Origin: an uncultured bacterium
Lineage (GTDB): Bacteria > Bacillota > Bacilli > Lactobacillales > Lactobacillaceae
Length of the DNA: 51,385 bases
Direction of reading: 5' to 3'
NCBI GenBank assembly: GCA_905214235.1
Contig: CAJMLF010000015.1
Location: 1-51,385 of the forward strand
The position numbers were made by a program, and so were the translations under genes. This document shows positions 1-6,603 of the stretch, piece by piece. Positions within the stretch are counted from its first letter, which is position 1. The number at the start of each line of letters is the position of its first letter. Under the pieces are notes generated by a model. It worked only from the letters and a program-made list of their open reading frames with translations. It was not told the DNA's origin and searched no databases.

Positions 1-55
1 CCGGTATGGGTTTATTTTTTTACTTTGTGTTGCATTTCAATTGTAAATTCGCCAC

Positions 56-84
56 TTGAAAAAAAGCCGAAAAAAGAGTAAAGT
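56..84 (+). promoter_or_regulatory. Promoter for the DUF2187 gene
   Basis: TTGAAA at 56-61 and TAAAGT at 79-84 are separated by exactly 17 bases, a good sigma-A arrangement. The coding start follows 43 bases downstream, preceded by a GAGGTG ribosome-binding site at 115-120. Confidence 0.55.
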
Positions 85-127
85 GTTTCCTGTTATCCTA
101 TTGGAAATAGTAGCGAGGTGAAAACGA

Positions 128-442
128 ATGGCTGATTTTGAAATTGGTGATGTAGTTGGCTGCAAGAAGTTTGGGCCAATGGATCACGACTTCCAAGGTG
201 TAGTTGAAAAGGTCTACAACAATTCAATCATGGTTTCCATCAACGACTTTGATCCAGCTGACAAGAGTGGTGTCAACGAGCTTAATGGCCGGGCAGTTAT
301 TCGCCAAAGTGAAGCGAAAATGATCAAGGCTGTTCCACGAGAAGAAAAAGACGATGATGATGCGGACGAAAAGAAGACGGCCAAGAAAAAGCCAGCAAAA
401 AGTCGAAAAAAAGTGACAAAAAAGGCTGACAAAAAGAAATAA
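128..442 (+). CDS. DUF2187 family protein with lysine-rich C-terminal tail
   Basis: A 104-residue protein of unknown function. Residues 1 to about 66 resemble the short DUF2187/YkvS family, a predicted SH3-like small beta-barrel (phrases such as EIGDVVGCKKFG and GVVEKVYNNSIMVSI). The last 35 residues are unlike the core: an acidic patch (KDDDDADEKK) followed by a stretch dominated by lysine with Ala, Pro and Ser, similar in composition to histone H1 tails. This suggests a nucleic-acid or ribosome contact, but that is inference. The ATG at 128 follows a GAGGTG site at a suitable distance. It stands alone under its own promoter, and tRNA-Gly follows 41 bases later. Confidence 0.8.
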   Translation: MADFEIGDVVGCKKFGPMDHDFQGVVEKVYNNSIMVSINDFDPADKSGVNELNGRAVIRQSEAKMIKAVPREEKDDDDADEKKTAKKKPAKSRKKVTKKADKKK

Positions 443-454
443 AAGGTATATACT
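426..454 (+). promoter_or_regulatory. Promoter for tRNA-Gly, inside the end of the DUF2187 gene
   Basis: CTGACA at 426-431 and TATACT at 449-454 have a 17-base spacer, placing the start near 461, just upstream of the tRNA at 484. The -35 box lies within the last codons of the DUF2187 gene. Confidence 0.55.
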
Positions 455-483
455 AACTTAGTGTTATCAATTAAGTTAGTTAT

Positions 484-554
484 GCGGGTATAGTTTAGTG
501 GTAAAACTTAACCTTCCCAAGGTTGCGTCGCGAGTTCGATTCTCGTTACCCGCT
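484..554 (+). tRNA. tRNA-Gly (anticodon CCC)
   Basis: The complete cloverleaf can be drawn by eye: acceptor stem GCGGGTA/TACCCGC, D-arm GTTT/AAAC, anticodon stem TAACC/GGTTG with loop TTCCCAA, and T-arm GCGAG/CTCGT with loop TTCGATT. The anticodon CCC is at 516-518 and reads GGG. The CCA end is not encoded. A terminator follows directly. Confidence 0.93.
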
Positions 555-560
555 TATCGC

Positions 561-594
561 AAAAGCTGGAGATAAGTTCTTCAGCTTTTTTTAT
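561..594 (+). terminator. Terminator after tRNA-Gly
   Basis: AAAAGCTG at 561-568 pairs with CAGCTTTT at 582-589, and the 3' arm runs into a T-rich tract. Confidence 0.75.
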
Positions 595-614
595 TTTCTT
601 CGATTTCCCCCAAC

Positions 615-642
615 TTGTAATTAGGGAGGATTTTGCTATAAT
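615..642 (+). promoter_or_regulatory. Promoter of the argS T-box transcript
   Basis: TTGTAA at 615-620 and a perfect TATAAT at 637-642 have a 16-base spacer. Transcription would begin near 649, at the 5' edge of the T-box leader. Confidence 0.7.
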
Positions 643-648
643 ATGTGA

Positions 649-849
649 TTGTGAAACTGCTTTGAGTAGTAGCTAGCAGCCAGGAAAAGCGATCCTAAGT
701 TGGTGGGAGTTAGGAGCTGGTGGTTAGTGAAGGCGTGCAAGGCAGGATAGATTTAATATAAGTAATAATGAGTGGAAACCAATTTCAATTAGAGTGGTAC
801 CGCGGGAATTCTCGTCTCTAGTATTTTTAGTAATACTGGAGACTTTTTA
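649..849 (+). promoter_or_regulatory. T-box riboswitch leader of argS
   Basis: The leader carries the T-box core TGGTACCGCG at 795-804, followed by an intrinsic terminator hairpin (GTCTCTAGTATT at 814-825 pairing with AATACTGGAGAC at 832-843) and a T tract, all just upstream of argS. Binding of uncharged tRNA-Arg should favour the antiterminator and let transcription into argS. The likely specifier is CGT at 734-736, which would match tRNA-Arg(ACG). The specifier is tentative because the Stem I fold was drawn by eye. Confidence 0.9.
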
Positions 850-866
850 TTAAGGAGGACGTACAG

Positions 867-2555
867 ATGGATGAAAAGCAACAAGTAGCAACAGCGGTTG
901 CAGCAGCGCTGCCGGACCTGTCACTTGACGAGATCACGGATAAAATCGAACGGCCAAAGGATGCCAATAACGGGGACTATGCCTTCCCGACATTCTTCTT
1001 AGCCAAGACCTTGCATAAGGCACCGCAGATGATTGCGGCTGACCTGGTTAAAAAGATTGACCAAACGGGCTTTGAAAAGGTCGTCGTTGCCGGTCCGTAC
1101 ATTAACTTCTTCCTGGATAAGGCACAAGTCGGGGCCGAAATCATTAAGGCCATCCTTGCCGACCCAGAAGGCTACGGTAAGAAGGACCTGGGTCACCAAG
1201 CCAACGTGGTAATTGATTACTCCTCACCAAACATTGCCAAGCCAATGGGTATGGGGCACCTGCGTTCAACAATGATTGGTGAAGCCGTTGCCCGGATCCT
1301 AGAAAAGGAAAATTACACCCTGATTCGGGTTGACTACCTCGGTGACTGGGGAACCCAGTTCGGTAAGCTGATGGCCGCATACGAGATGTGGGGGAGTGAA
1401 GAAGAGGTCAAGAAGGACCCGATTAACACCCTGCTTAAGTACTATGTCCGGATTAACACCGAAGCAGATGAGCACCCCGAATACACTGAACTCGGCCGGG
1501 AGTGGTTTGCTAAGTTGGAACACGGTGACAAGGAAGCCTGGCGCTTATGGCACTGGTTCCGTGAAATCTCAATCGAACGGTTCCAAAAGGTTTACGACAT
1601 GCTGGACGTTCACTTTGACTCCTTCCACGGGGAAGCCTTCAGTGCCCAGAAGATGAACGACCCAATCCAACTGTTGAAGGATAAGCACCTCCTGAAGTCC
1701 AGCCGGGGTGCCCAAATTGTTGACCTGGATGCCTACAAGTTGACCCCACCATTGATTATTAAGAGTAACGGAACGACCACCTACATTACCCGTGACCTGG
1801 CAACCGCATTGTTCCGGAAACGGATGTACGGCCATGCCAAGTCCCTTTACGTGGTTGGTGCCGAACAGGAAAACTACTACAAGCAATTAAAGGCCGTCCT
1901 AAAGGAAATGGGCTTCACCTGGTGGAACCAACTGGAACACATCTCCTTCGGTCTGATGAACCTGAATGGTAAGAAGATGTCAACACGGAAGGGGAACGTG
2001 GTCGACCTCGAAGACGTGCTGAGCGATTCAATCAAGCTCGCTCGTCAACAGATTGCCGAAAAGAACCCAACCCTGAAGAACGCGGACGAAGTTGCCAAGC
2101 AGGTCGGTGTCGGTGCGGTTATTTTCCACGACCTGAAGAATGACCGGCGGAACGCGGTTAACTTTAAGCTGGAAGATGTCGTTAAGTTTGAAGGGGAAAC
2201 TGGTCCGTATGTCCAGTATGCCCGTGCCCGGGCGGAGAGCATCCTGCGGAAGGGTGGCATCCGGGACTTCAGTAACGTTGACCTGACCAAGATTGGTGAC
2301 TCTGCTTGGGACATCCTGAGTTTCCTCAGCCAATACAGTAACGCTGTTGAACGGGCTGCGGTCAACTACGACCCATCGGTAGTTGCTAAGTACGCTCTGG
2401 AACTTTCCAAGAAGTTCAACCAATACTACGCCCACAACCGGATTCTTCAAGACGACGATGAGCAACCAGCTCGTCTTGCACTGGTTCAGGCGGTTAGTCA
2501 CATCCTGAAGGACGCTTTGGCAATGCTTGACATCAAGGCTCCCGATGAAATGTAA
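867..2555 (+). CDS. argS: Arginine--tRNA ligase
   Basis: Class I arginyl-tRNA synthetase, which charges tRNA-Arg with arginine using ATP. The 562-residue length fits bacterial ArgRS. The HIGH-like motif is seen as MGMGHLRST near residues 127-135 and the KMSKS-like motif as KMSTRKG near residue 370. The N-terminal part holds the Arg-specific Add1 region (ANNGDYAFP), and the C-terminal part matches the DALR anticodon-binding domain. The ATG at 867 sits behind AAGGAGG at 852-858. It is a single-gene unit between its T-box and a terminator, so its expression is probably set by the charging state of tRNA-Arg. Confidence 0.97.
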   Translation: MDEKQQVATAVAAALPDLSLDEITDKIERPKDANNGDYAFPTFFLAKTLHKAPQMIAADLVKKIDQTGFEKVVVAGPYINFFLDKAQVGAEIIKAILADPEGYGKKDLGHQANVVIDYSSPNIAKPMGMGHLRSTMIGEAVARILEKENYTLIRVDYLGDWGTQFGKLMAAYEMWGSEEEVKKDPINTLLKYYVRINTEADEHPEYTELGREWFAKLEHGDKEAWRLWHWFREISIERFQKVYDMLDVHFDSFHGEAFSAQKMNDPIQLLKDKHLLKSSRGAQIVDLDAYKLTPPLIIKSNGTTTYITRDLATALFRKRMYGHAKSLYVVGAEQENYYKQLKAVLKEMGFTWWNQLEHISFGLMNLNGKKMSTRKGNVVDLEDVLSDSIKLARQQIAEKNPTLKNADEVAKQVGVGAVIFHDLKNDRRNAVNFKLEDVVKFEGETGPYVQYARARAESILRKGGIRDFSNVDLTKIGDSAWDILSFLSQYSNAVERAAVNYDPSVVAKYALELSKKFNQYYAHNRILQDDDEQPARLALVQAVSHILKDALAMLDIKAPDEM

Positions 2556-2575
2556 ATGATAACTTAAAATTAAAG

Positions 2576-2608
2576 AGGTTGGAAAATCTTTCTCCAGCCT
2601 TTTATTTT
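2576..2608 (+). terminator. Terminator after argS
   Basis: AGGTTGGA at 2576-2583 pairs with TCCAGCCT at 2593-2600 (one G-T pair), followed by TTTATTTTT. Confidence 0.85.
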
Positions 2609-2635
2609 TGCGATACTTTAAGCCTTAATAAAGGA

Positions 2636-2676
2636 TTGCCCCTGACCGGTCTAAGGGCAAAAAAGTATGCTAAAAT
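2636..2676 (+). promoter_or_regulatory. Extended -10 promoter with overlapping dyad, upstream of the class A PBP gene
   Basis: TGCTAAAAT gives an extended -10 with TAAAAT at 2671-2676. Upstream, TTGCCC (2636-2641) and GGGCAA (2655-2660) form an inverted repeat enclosing the palindrome GACCGGTC (2644-2651). This covers the position of the -35 box, as an operator or a DNA-level regulatory site would. Confidence 0.5.
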
Positions 2677-2713
2677 AACAGGCAACCTTTAAACGAACAA
2701 ATGGAGATCGGAA

Positions 2714-4873
2714 ATGAAACGCGAACCACAACCTAATTCAACTAAGGAACGCATCATTGCGTGGCTAAAAGAAGTTGGTAGGAAGATGCGCAAGGAGTTA
2801 AACGTTTTCTGGCAACTAGTGAAGAAAAACGTCAGTCGTTTTTGGCACCGGTACCAGATTACCCGTTGGCTCATTGTCGTCTTTTTGAGTATTTTTCTGA
2901 TTGCAAGCATTCACCTGACTTTCATTGCTAAGACGGCGAACGTCAAGAATTTGCAGAACCGGCTATCACGCCCCACGATGATTTACGACAATAAAAAGCA
3001 GTCAGCTGGTAGCCTCTACTCGCAGAAGGGGACCTACGTCAAGCTGGATAAAATTTCCGCCAACGTTCCGGCCGCGGTCCTGTCAACAGAAGACCGTAAC
3101 TTTTACCACGAACACGGCTTTTCCATTAAGGGTCTTGGCCGGGCCGCCTTTTTGCTAGTGAAGAATAAGCTCCTCCACCGGGACTACATCTCTGGTGGGG
3201 GGAGTACCCTGACTCAGCAACTAGTCAAGAATGCCTTCTTAACCCAGCAACAGACCTTCTCGCGGAAGGCCCGGGAAATCTTCATCGCGGTAGAGGTGGA
3301 GAACCAGTATTCGAAGAACCAGATCCTGACAATGTATTTAAACAATGCCTACTTTGGCCACGGGGTCTGGGGGGTCCAGGATGCCGCCCGGCGTTACTTT
3401 GATGTCAATGCCAGTCAGCTAACTGTTCCGCAGGCGGCCATGCTAGCGGGGATGCTTACTTCACCCGGAATCTATGACCCGATTGAACACCCGAAGGCAA
3501 CGCTTCAACGGCGGAACCTGGTCCTCCAACTGATGGTCGAGAACAACAAGTTGAGCCAGTCGGCGGCGAATAGTTACAAGAAAACCCCGCTGGGCATCAA
3601 CAGTGGCTACGTAGCTAACGACAGCTACAAGTACCCGTACTTCTTTGATGCGGTAATCTCCGAGGCGGAGAGCCGCTACCACCTGTCGGAAAAGTCAATC
3701 ATGAATGATGGCTATAAGATTTACACCACCCTTGATCAGGGACAGCAGGAATCGATGCAGGACACCTATGATGATGACGATAATTTCCCTGCTAATTCAA
3801 GTGACGGCACAATGGTTCAATCCGCTTCGGTGGCGATGAACCCGAAGACCGGGGGTGTAACGGCGGTTGTTGGTGGCCGGGGTAAGCACGTTTTCCGTGG
3901 CTTTAACCGGGCAACCCAAATGCGGCGGCAGCCTGGGTCGACGATCAAGCCAATCGTGGTTTACACGCCTGCTTTGGAGCACGGTTACTTCTATGACTCA
4001 ATCTTGCAGGATAAGAAGCAGTCGTACGGGACAAACAACTACACACCAAAGAACTATGACGATACCTACAGCGGTAGTGTGCCAATGTACAAGGCCCTGT
4101 ACGAAAGTTTGAATGCCCCTGCTGTCTGGCTCCTCAATAAGATTGGGGTCAACCAGGGTTACAAGATGGCGCAAAAGTTTGGCCTACCGGTCGAAAAGGG
4201 CGACCGGAATTTGGCCCTGGCCCTTGGTGGAATGACGAAGGGGGTCTCTCCCCAACAAATGGCCCGGGCGTACGCTACCTTTGATAACGACGGGCAGATG
4301 CCGACCCCACACTACATCACCAAGATTGAGGATGCCTCGGGGAAGGTGATTGCCCAGAACAAGGGTTCCAAGGTCAAACACGTCATTTCCAGCAAGACCG
4401 CTAAGGAAATGACCAGTATGATGATTGGCGTCTACGAGCACGGGACCGGTGAAACAGCCAAGCCGAGTGGCTACACCCTGGCCGGGAAGACCGGGACGAC
4501 CAATTCCGGTGTCAAGGGCGATGAGTCCAACGACCGTGATAAGTGGATTGTTGGTTACACCCCCGACGTTGTGGTCGCCACCTGGGAAGGGTATGACGAC
4601 ACGAATTCCAGCCATGTCCTCCAGGATATTTCTGAGCACAATATCAACAGCCTCTTCAAGACCGAAATGACGGGGATCCTGCCGAATACGCCGGGGACTA
4701 AGTTTACGGTTGAGGATGCCCAGACGCGGGCCAACAAGCGCTTGAAGAAGCCGTCCGGTTGGAAGTCGCTCTTTGACAACGGCAGTGACCTCACCGACCG
4801 CTTTAACCAGACGGTCAATAACTTCAGTGACCGGGCCAATAAGATCTGGGACAGTGTTAAGTCCCTCTTCTAG
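2714..4873 (+). CDS. Bifunctional class A penicillin-binding protein
   Basis: A peptidoglycan glycosyltransferase/transpeptidase of 719 residues, anchored by one N-terminal membrane segment (about residues 51-72) after a basic cytoplasmic stretch. The GT51 domain shows EDRNFYHEHGF near residue 125, with the catalytic Glu, and GGSTLTQQLVKN. The transpeptidase domain has all three active-site motifs: STIK at S409-K412, SLN at S465-N467 and KTG at K592. Length and motifs fit PBP1A/PBP2A-type enzymes. The nearby ylbF-yhaO-yhaN-prsA-hit-ecsAB order recalls the Bacillus region that holds pbpF. The exact subtype cannot be fixed from sequence reading alone. The ATG at 2714 is preceded by GGAGATCGG. 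Confidence 0.93.
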   Translation: MKREPQPNSTKERIIAWLKEVGRKMRKELNVFWQLVKKNVSRFWHRYQITRWLIVVFLSIFLIASIHLTFIAKTANVKNLQNRLSRPTMIYDNKKQSAGSLYSQKGTYVKLDKISANVPAAVLSTEDRNFYHEHGFSIKGLGRAAFLLVKNKLLHRDYISGGGSTLTQQLVKNAFLTQQQTFSRKAREIFIAVEVENQYSKNQILTMYLNNAYFGHGVWGVQDAARRYFDVNASQLTVPQAAMLAGMLTSPGIYDPIEHPKATLQRRNLVLQLMVENNKLSQSAANSYKKTPLGINSGYVANDSYKYPYFFDAVISEAESRYHLSEKSIMNDGYKIYTTLDQGQQESMQDTYDDDDNFPANSSDGTMVQSASVAMNPKTGGVTAVVGGRGKHVFRGFNRATQMRRQPGSTIKPIVVYTPALEHGYFYDSILQDKKQSYGTNNYTPKNYDDTYSGSVPMYKALYESLNAPAVWLLNKIGVNQGYKMAQKFGLPVEKGDRNLALALGGMTKGVSPQQMARAYATFDNDGQMPTPHYITKIEDASGKVIAQNKGSKVKHVISSKTAKEMTSMMIGVYEHGTGETAKPSGYTLAGKTGTTNSGVKGDESNDRDKWIVGYTPDVVVATWEGYDDTNSSHVLQDISEHNINSLFKTEMTGILPNTPGTKFTVEDAQTRANKRLKKPSGWKSLFDNGSDLTDRFNQTVNNFSDRANKIWDSVKSLF

Positions 4874-4899
4874 TCCCCTTTTAATCGGGAAGGCAAACA

Positions 4900-4908
4900 T
4901 GATACAAT
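4900..4908 (+). promoter_or_regulatory. Extended -10 promoter for the YlbF-family gene
   Basis: TGATACAAT: TG at 4900-4901 and TACAAT at 4903-4908. No clear -35 box is seen. The gene starts at 4943 behind AAAAAGGAG. Confidence 0.5.
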
Positions 4909-4942
4909 TTGTAGTAAGTAATCAAAAAGGAGTTTTTTTACA

Positions 4943-5311
4943 ATGGTTGTAAATATTTACGATTCAGCAAATGAAATGAGTCGTCAACTTGTTGATACCC
5001 AAGAATACCAAGGCTTAAAGAAGGCCCTGGACGAATTAAAGGCCGACACGGAAGCATTTAATTCCTTCAAGAAGTTCCAACAAATGCAGGCGGGCGCCCA
5101 GCAAAAGCAAATGAAGGGTGAGAAGCCTTCCGATGACGAAATCAAGGCAATCCAAACCCTGGCAAAGGAAATCAGCGGTAAGGAGGCCGTTCAAAACCTG
5201 ATGAACCAAGAACGTCAAGTTGACCAAATGCTGCAACAACTGAACAAGACGATTACCAGTCCTATCCAAGACCTCTACAGTGACTTAATGCCTGACCAAA
5301 ACAAGCAGTAA
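4943..5311 (+). CDS. YlbF/YmcA family protein (YheA-like)
   Basis: A 122-residue, strongly helical, charged protein of the YlbF/YmcA (Com_YlbF) superfamily. In Bacillus, YlbF, YmcA and YaaT form a complex that influences RNase Y-dependent mRNA maturation and development. The closest relative by position is yheA, which also lies near yhaO/yhaN. The N-terminus (VNIYDSANEMSRQLVDT) and the following LKADTEAFNSFKKFQQMQ region are typical of the family. A Gln/Lys-rich segment sits in the middle. It has its own promoter. Its function in lactobacilli is not established. Confidence 0.85.
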   Translation: MVVNIYDSANEMSRQLVDTQEYQGLKKALDELKADTEAFNSFKKFQQMQAGAQQKQMKGEKPSDDEIKAIQTLAKEISGKEAVQNLMNQERQVDQMLQQLNKTITSPIQDLYSDLMPDQNKQ

Positions 5312-5336
5312 GCACTATTTCTTGGTAAATGATAAG

Positions 5337-5376
5337 TGGCCTCCACTATTCGGTTTGATCCGGATGCTGGGGGCCA
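5337..5376 (+). promoter_or_regulatory. Leader hairpin upstream of yhaO
   Basis: TGGCCTCC at 5337-5344 pairs with GGGGGCCA at 5369-5376 (one G-T pair). The enclosed loop contains CGG/CCG. No T tract follows, so it is not a normal terminator. It ends about 20 bases before the yhaO start. Confidence 0.35.
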
Positions 5377-5397
5377 TTCCTGTAAGAAGGGGAGTTT

Positions 5398-6603
5398 ATG
5401 AAATTTATCCACACTGCAGATTTACACTTGGCGAGTCCATTCCAGGGGTTAACAGACATTCCGCACCAGCTCTGGCAACGGGTTCACGCGGCGACTTTCG
5501 CGGCTTTTAAGAAGATCGTGACCGCCGCAATTGATGAGGACGTTGACTTTATGCTAATTGTCGGCGACGTCTTTGACCGCGAGCAAAAGAGCATCGCGGC
5601 GATTGACTTCTTCGTGACCCAGCTGCAACGTCTAGCGGCGGCGGGCATCCCCGTTTTCCTGTCCTATGGGAACCACGACTTTAATACTGGGACGGACCAA
5701 CAGATTGATTTGCCCGCCAACGTCCGCGTCTTCGGCCCCACCGTCAGCACTAAGCACCTGACCCTGAGCGACGGGACCAGCGTTGCCATCACTGGTTTTA
5801 GCTATGCCCGGCGGTGGGTTGATGAAGATGTTGTCGCCAGTTTTCCCGTCAAGAAAAGCGCGGACTGGCAAATTGGGATGCTGCATGGTGCCCAGTACCA
5901 GGCCGGTGGCAGTAACCACTACGCCCCCTTCACGCTTGACGAACTCCGGGCAAAACATTACGACTACTGGGCGTTGGGCCATATCCACCAGCACCAGCTT
6001 TTAAACGCCCAGCCGCCAATTGTTTACAGTGGCATCCCCCAGGGACGGCACAAGAACGAGGGTGGCCAGCATGGCTACTACCTGGTGGAAAGTCGGGGTC
6101 ACCAATTAGTCCCATCCTTTGAGCCCCTGGACGGAATCGCGTGGACCCAGGCGGGGGTTGACCTTTCAACGGTTACCAACCCGCAGGAGCTTACGGAGGC
6201 GGCTACCCAGGCGGGCGCTAAGCTAACAAGGAATAACTTGACCCTTGTGGCCTTGCAGCTCGAAAACACGGATCACCTATCGCCGGAATGCCGGACAATG
6301 CTCCGTGATGGGACCCTCCTCAACCACCTTCAGGACCGGCTTGCCCAACAGGACCAAATAAAGTGGTGGCCCTATGAGTTATCCATAGCGCCGACCGCTA
6401 ACCTTCCAAAGTTAACGGACCTGGACCAGCGTTTCTGGACGGACGCGCAAAAGGCAGTCTTTACGCCAGAGAACATTGCTCACGTCGCCCAGCCCCTGCT
6501 CCGCCAGGATGTTTTATTTGACCAGTTAGGGGCGGAACTTACCCCAGAGAAACTTTATCAGCTTGCCAAGCAGGTGTTAGGGGGGATCAGTAGTGAAAAT
6601 TAA
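5398..6603 (+). CDS. yhaO: YhaO-like metallophosphoesterase (SbcD/Mre11-type nuclease)
   Basis: A 401-residue calcineurin-like phosphoesterase related to SbcD/Mre11, a presumed DNA-end-processing nuclease that works with the ATPase encoded next. The metal-binding motifs appear in order: D8-L-H10, GDVFD at 56-60, GNHD at 91-94, and GHIH at 194-197. The ATG at 5398 follows AAGAAGGGGAG at a good spacing. The gene overlaps yhaN by 11 bases, so the two are probably translationally coupled, as expected for subunits of one complex. Its substrate in this lineage is not proven. Confidence 0.9.
   Translation: MKFIHTADLHLASPFQGLTDIPHQLWQRVHAATFAAFKKIVTAAIDEDVDFMLIVGDVFDREQKSIAAIDFFVTQLQRLAAAGIPVFLSYGNHDFNTGTDQQIDLPANVRVFGPTVSTKHLTLSDGTSVAITGFSYARRWVDEDVVASFPVKKSADWQIGMLHGAQYQAGGSNHYAPFTLDELRAKHYDYWALGHIHQHQLLNAQPPIVYSGIPQGRHKNEGGQHGYYLVESRGHQLVPSFEPLDGIAWTQAGVDLSTVTNPQELTEAATQAGAKLTRNNLTLVALQLENTDHLSPECRTMLRDGTLLNHLQDRLAQQDQIKWWPYELSIAPTANLPKLTDLDQRFWTDAQKAVFTPENIAHVAQPLLRQDVLFDQLGAELTPEKLYQLAKQVLGGISSEN

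Noticed and set aside
452..480. Inverted repeat before tRNA-Gly considered as a terminator
   Set aside because: No T tract follows, and the repeat overlaps the -10 box of the tRNA promoter.
4184..4900. 238-residue open frame on the minus strand opposite the class A PBP
   Set aside because: A product of G+C-rich codons opposite a well-identified gene; no ribosome-binding site and no recognisable domain.
5322..5510. Small open frame between the YlbF-family gene and yhaO
   Set aside because: Two thirds of it overlaps yhaO in another frame and no ribosome-binding site precedes it.
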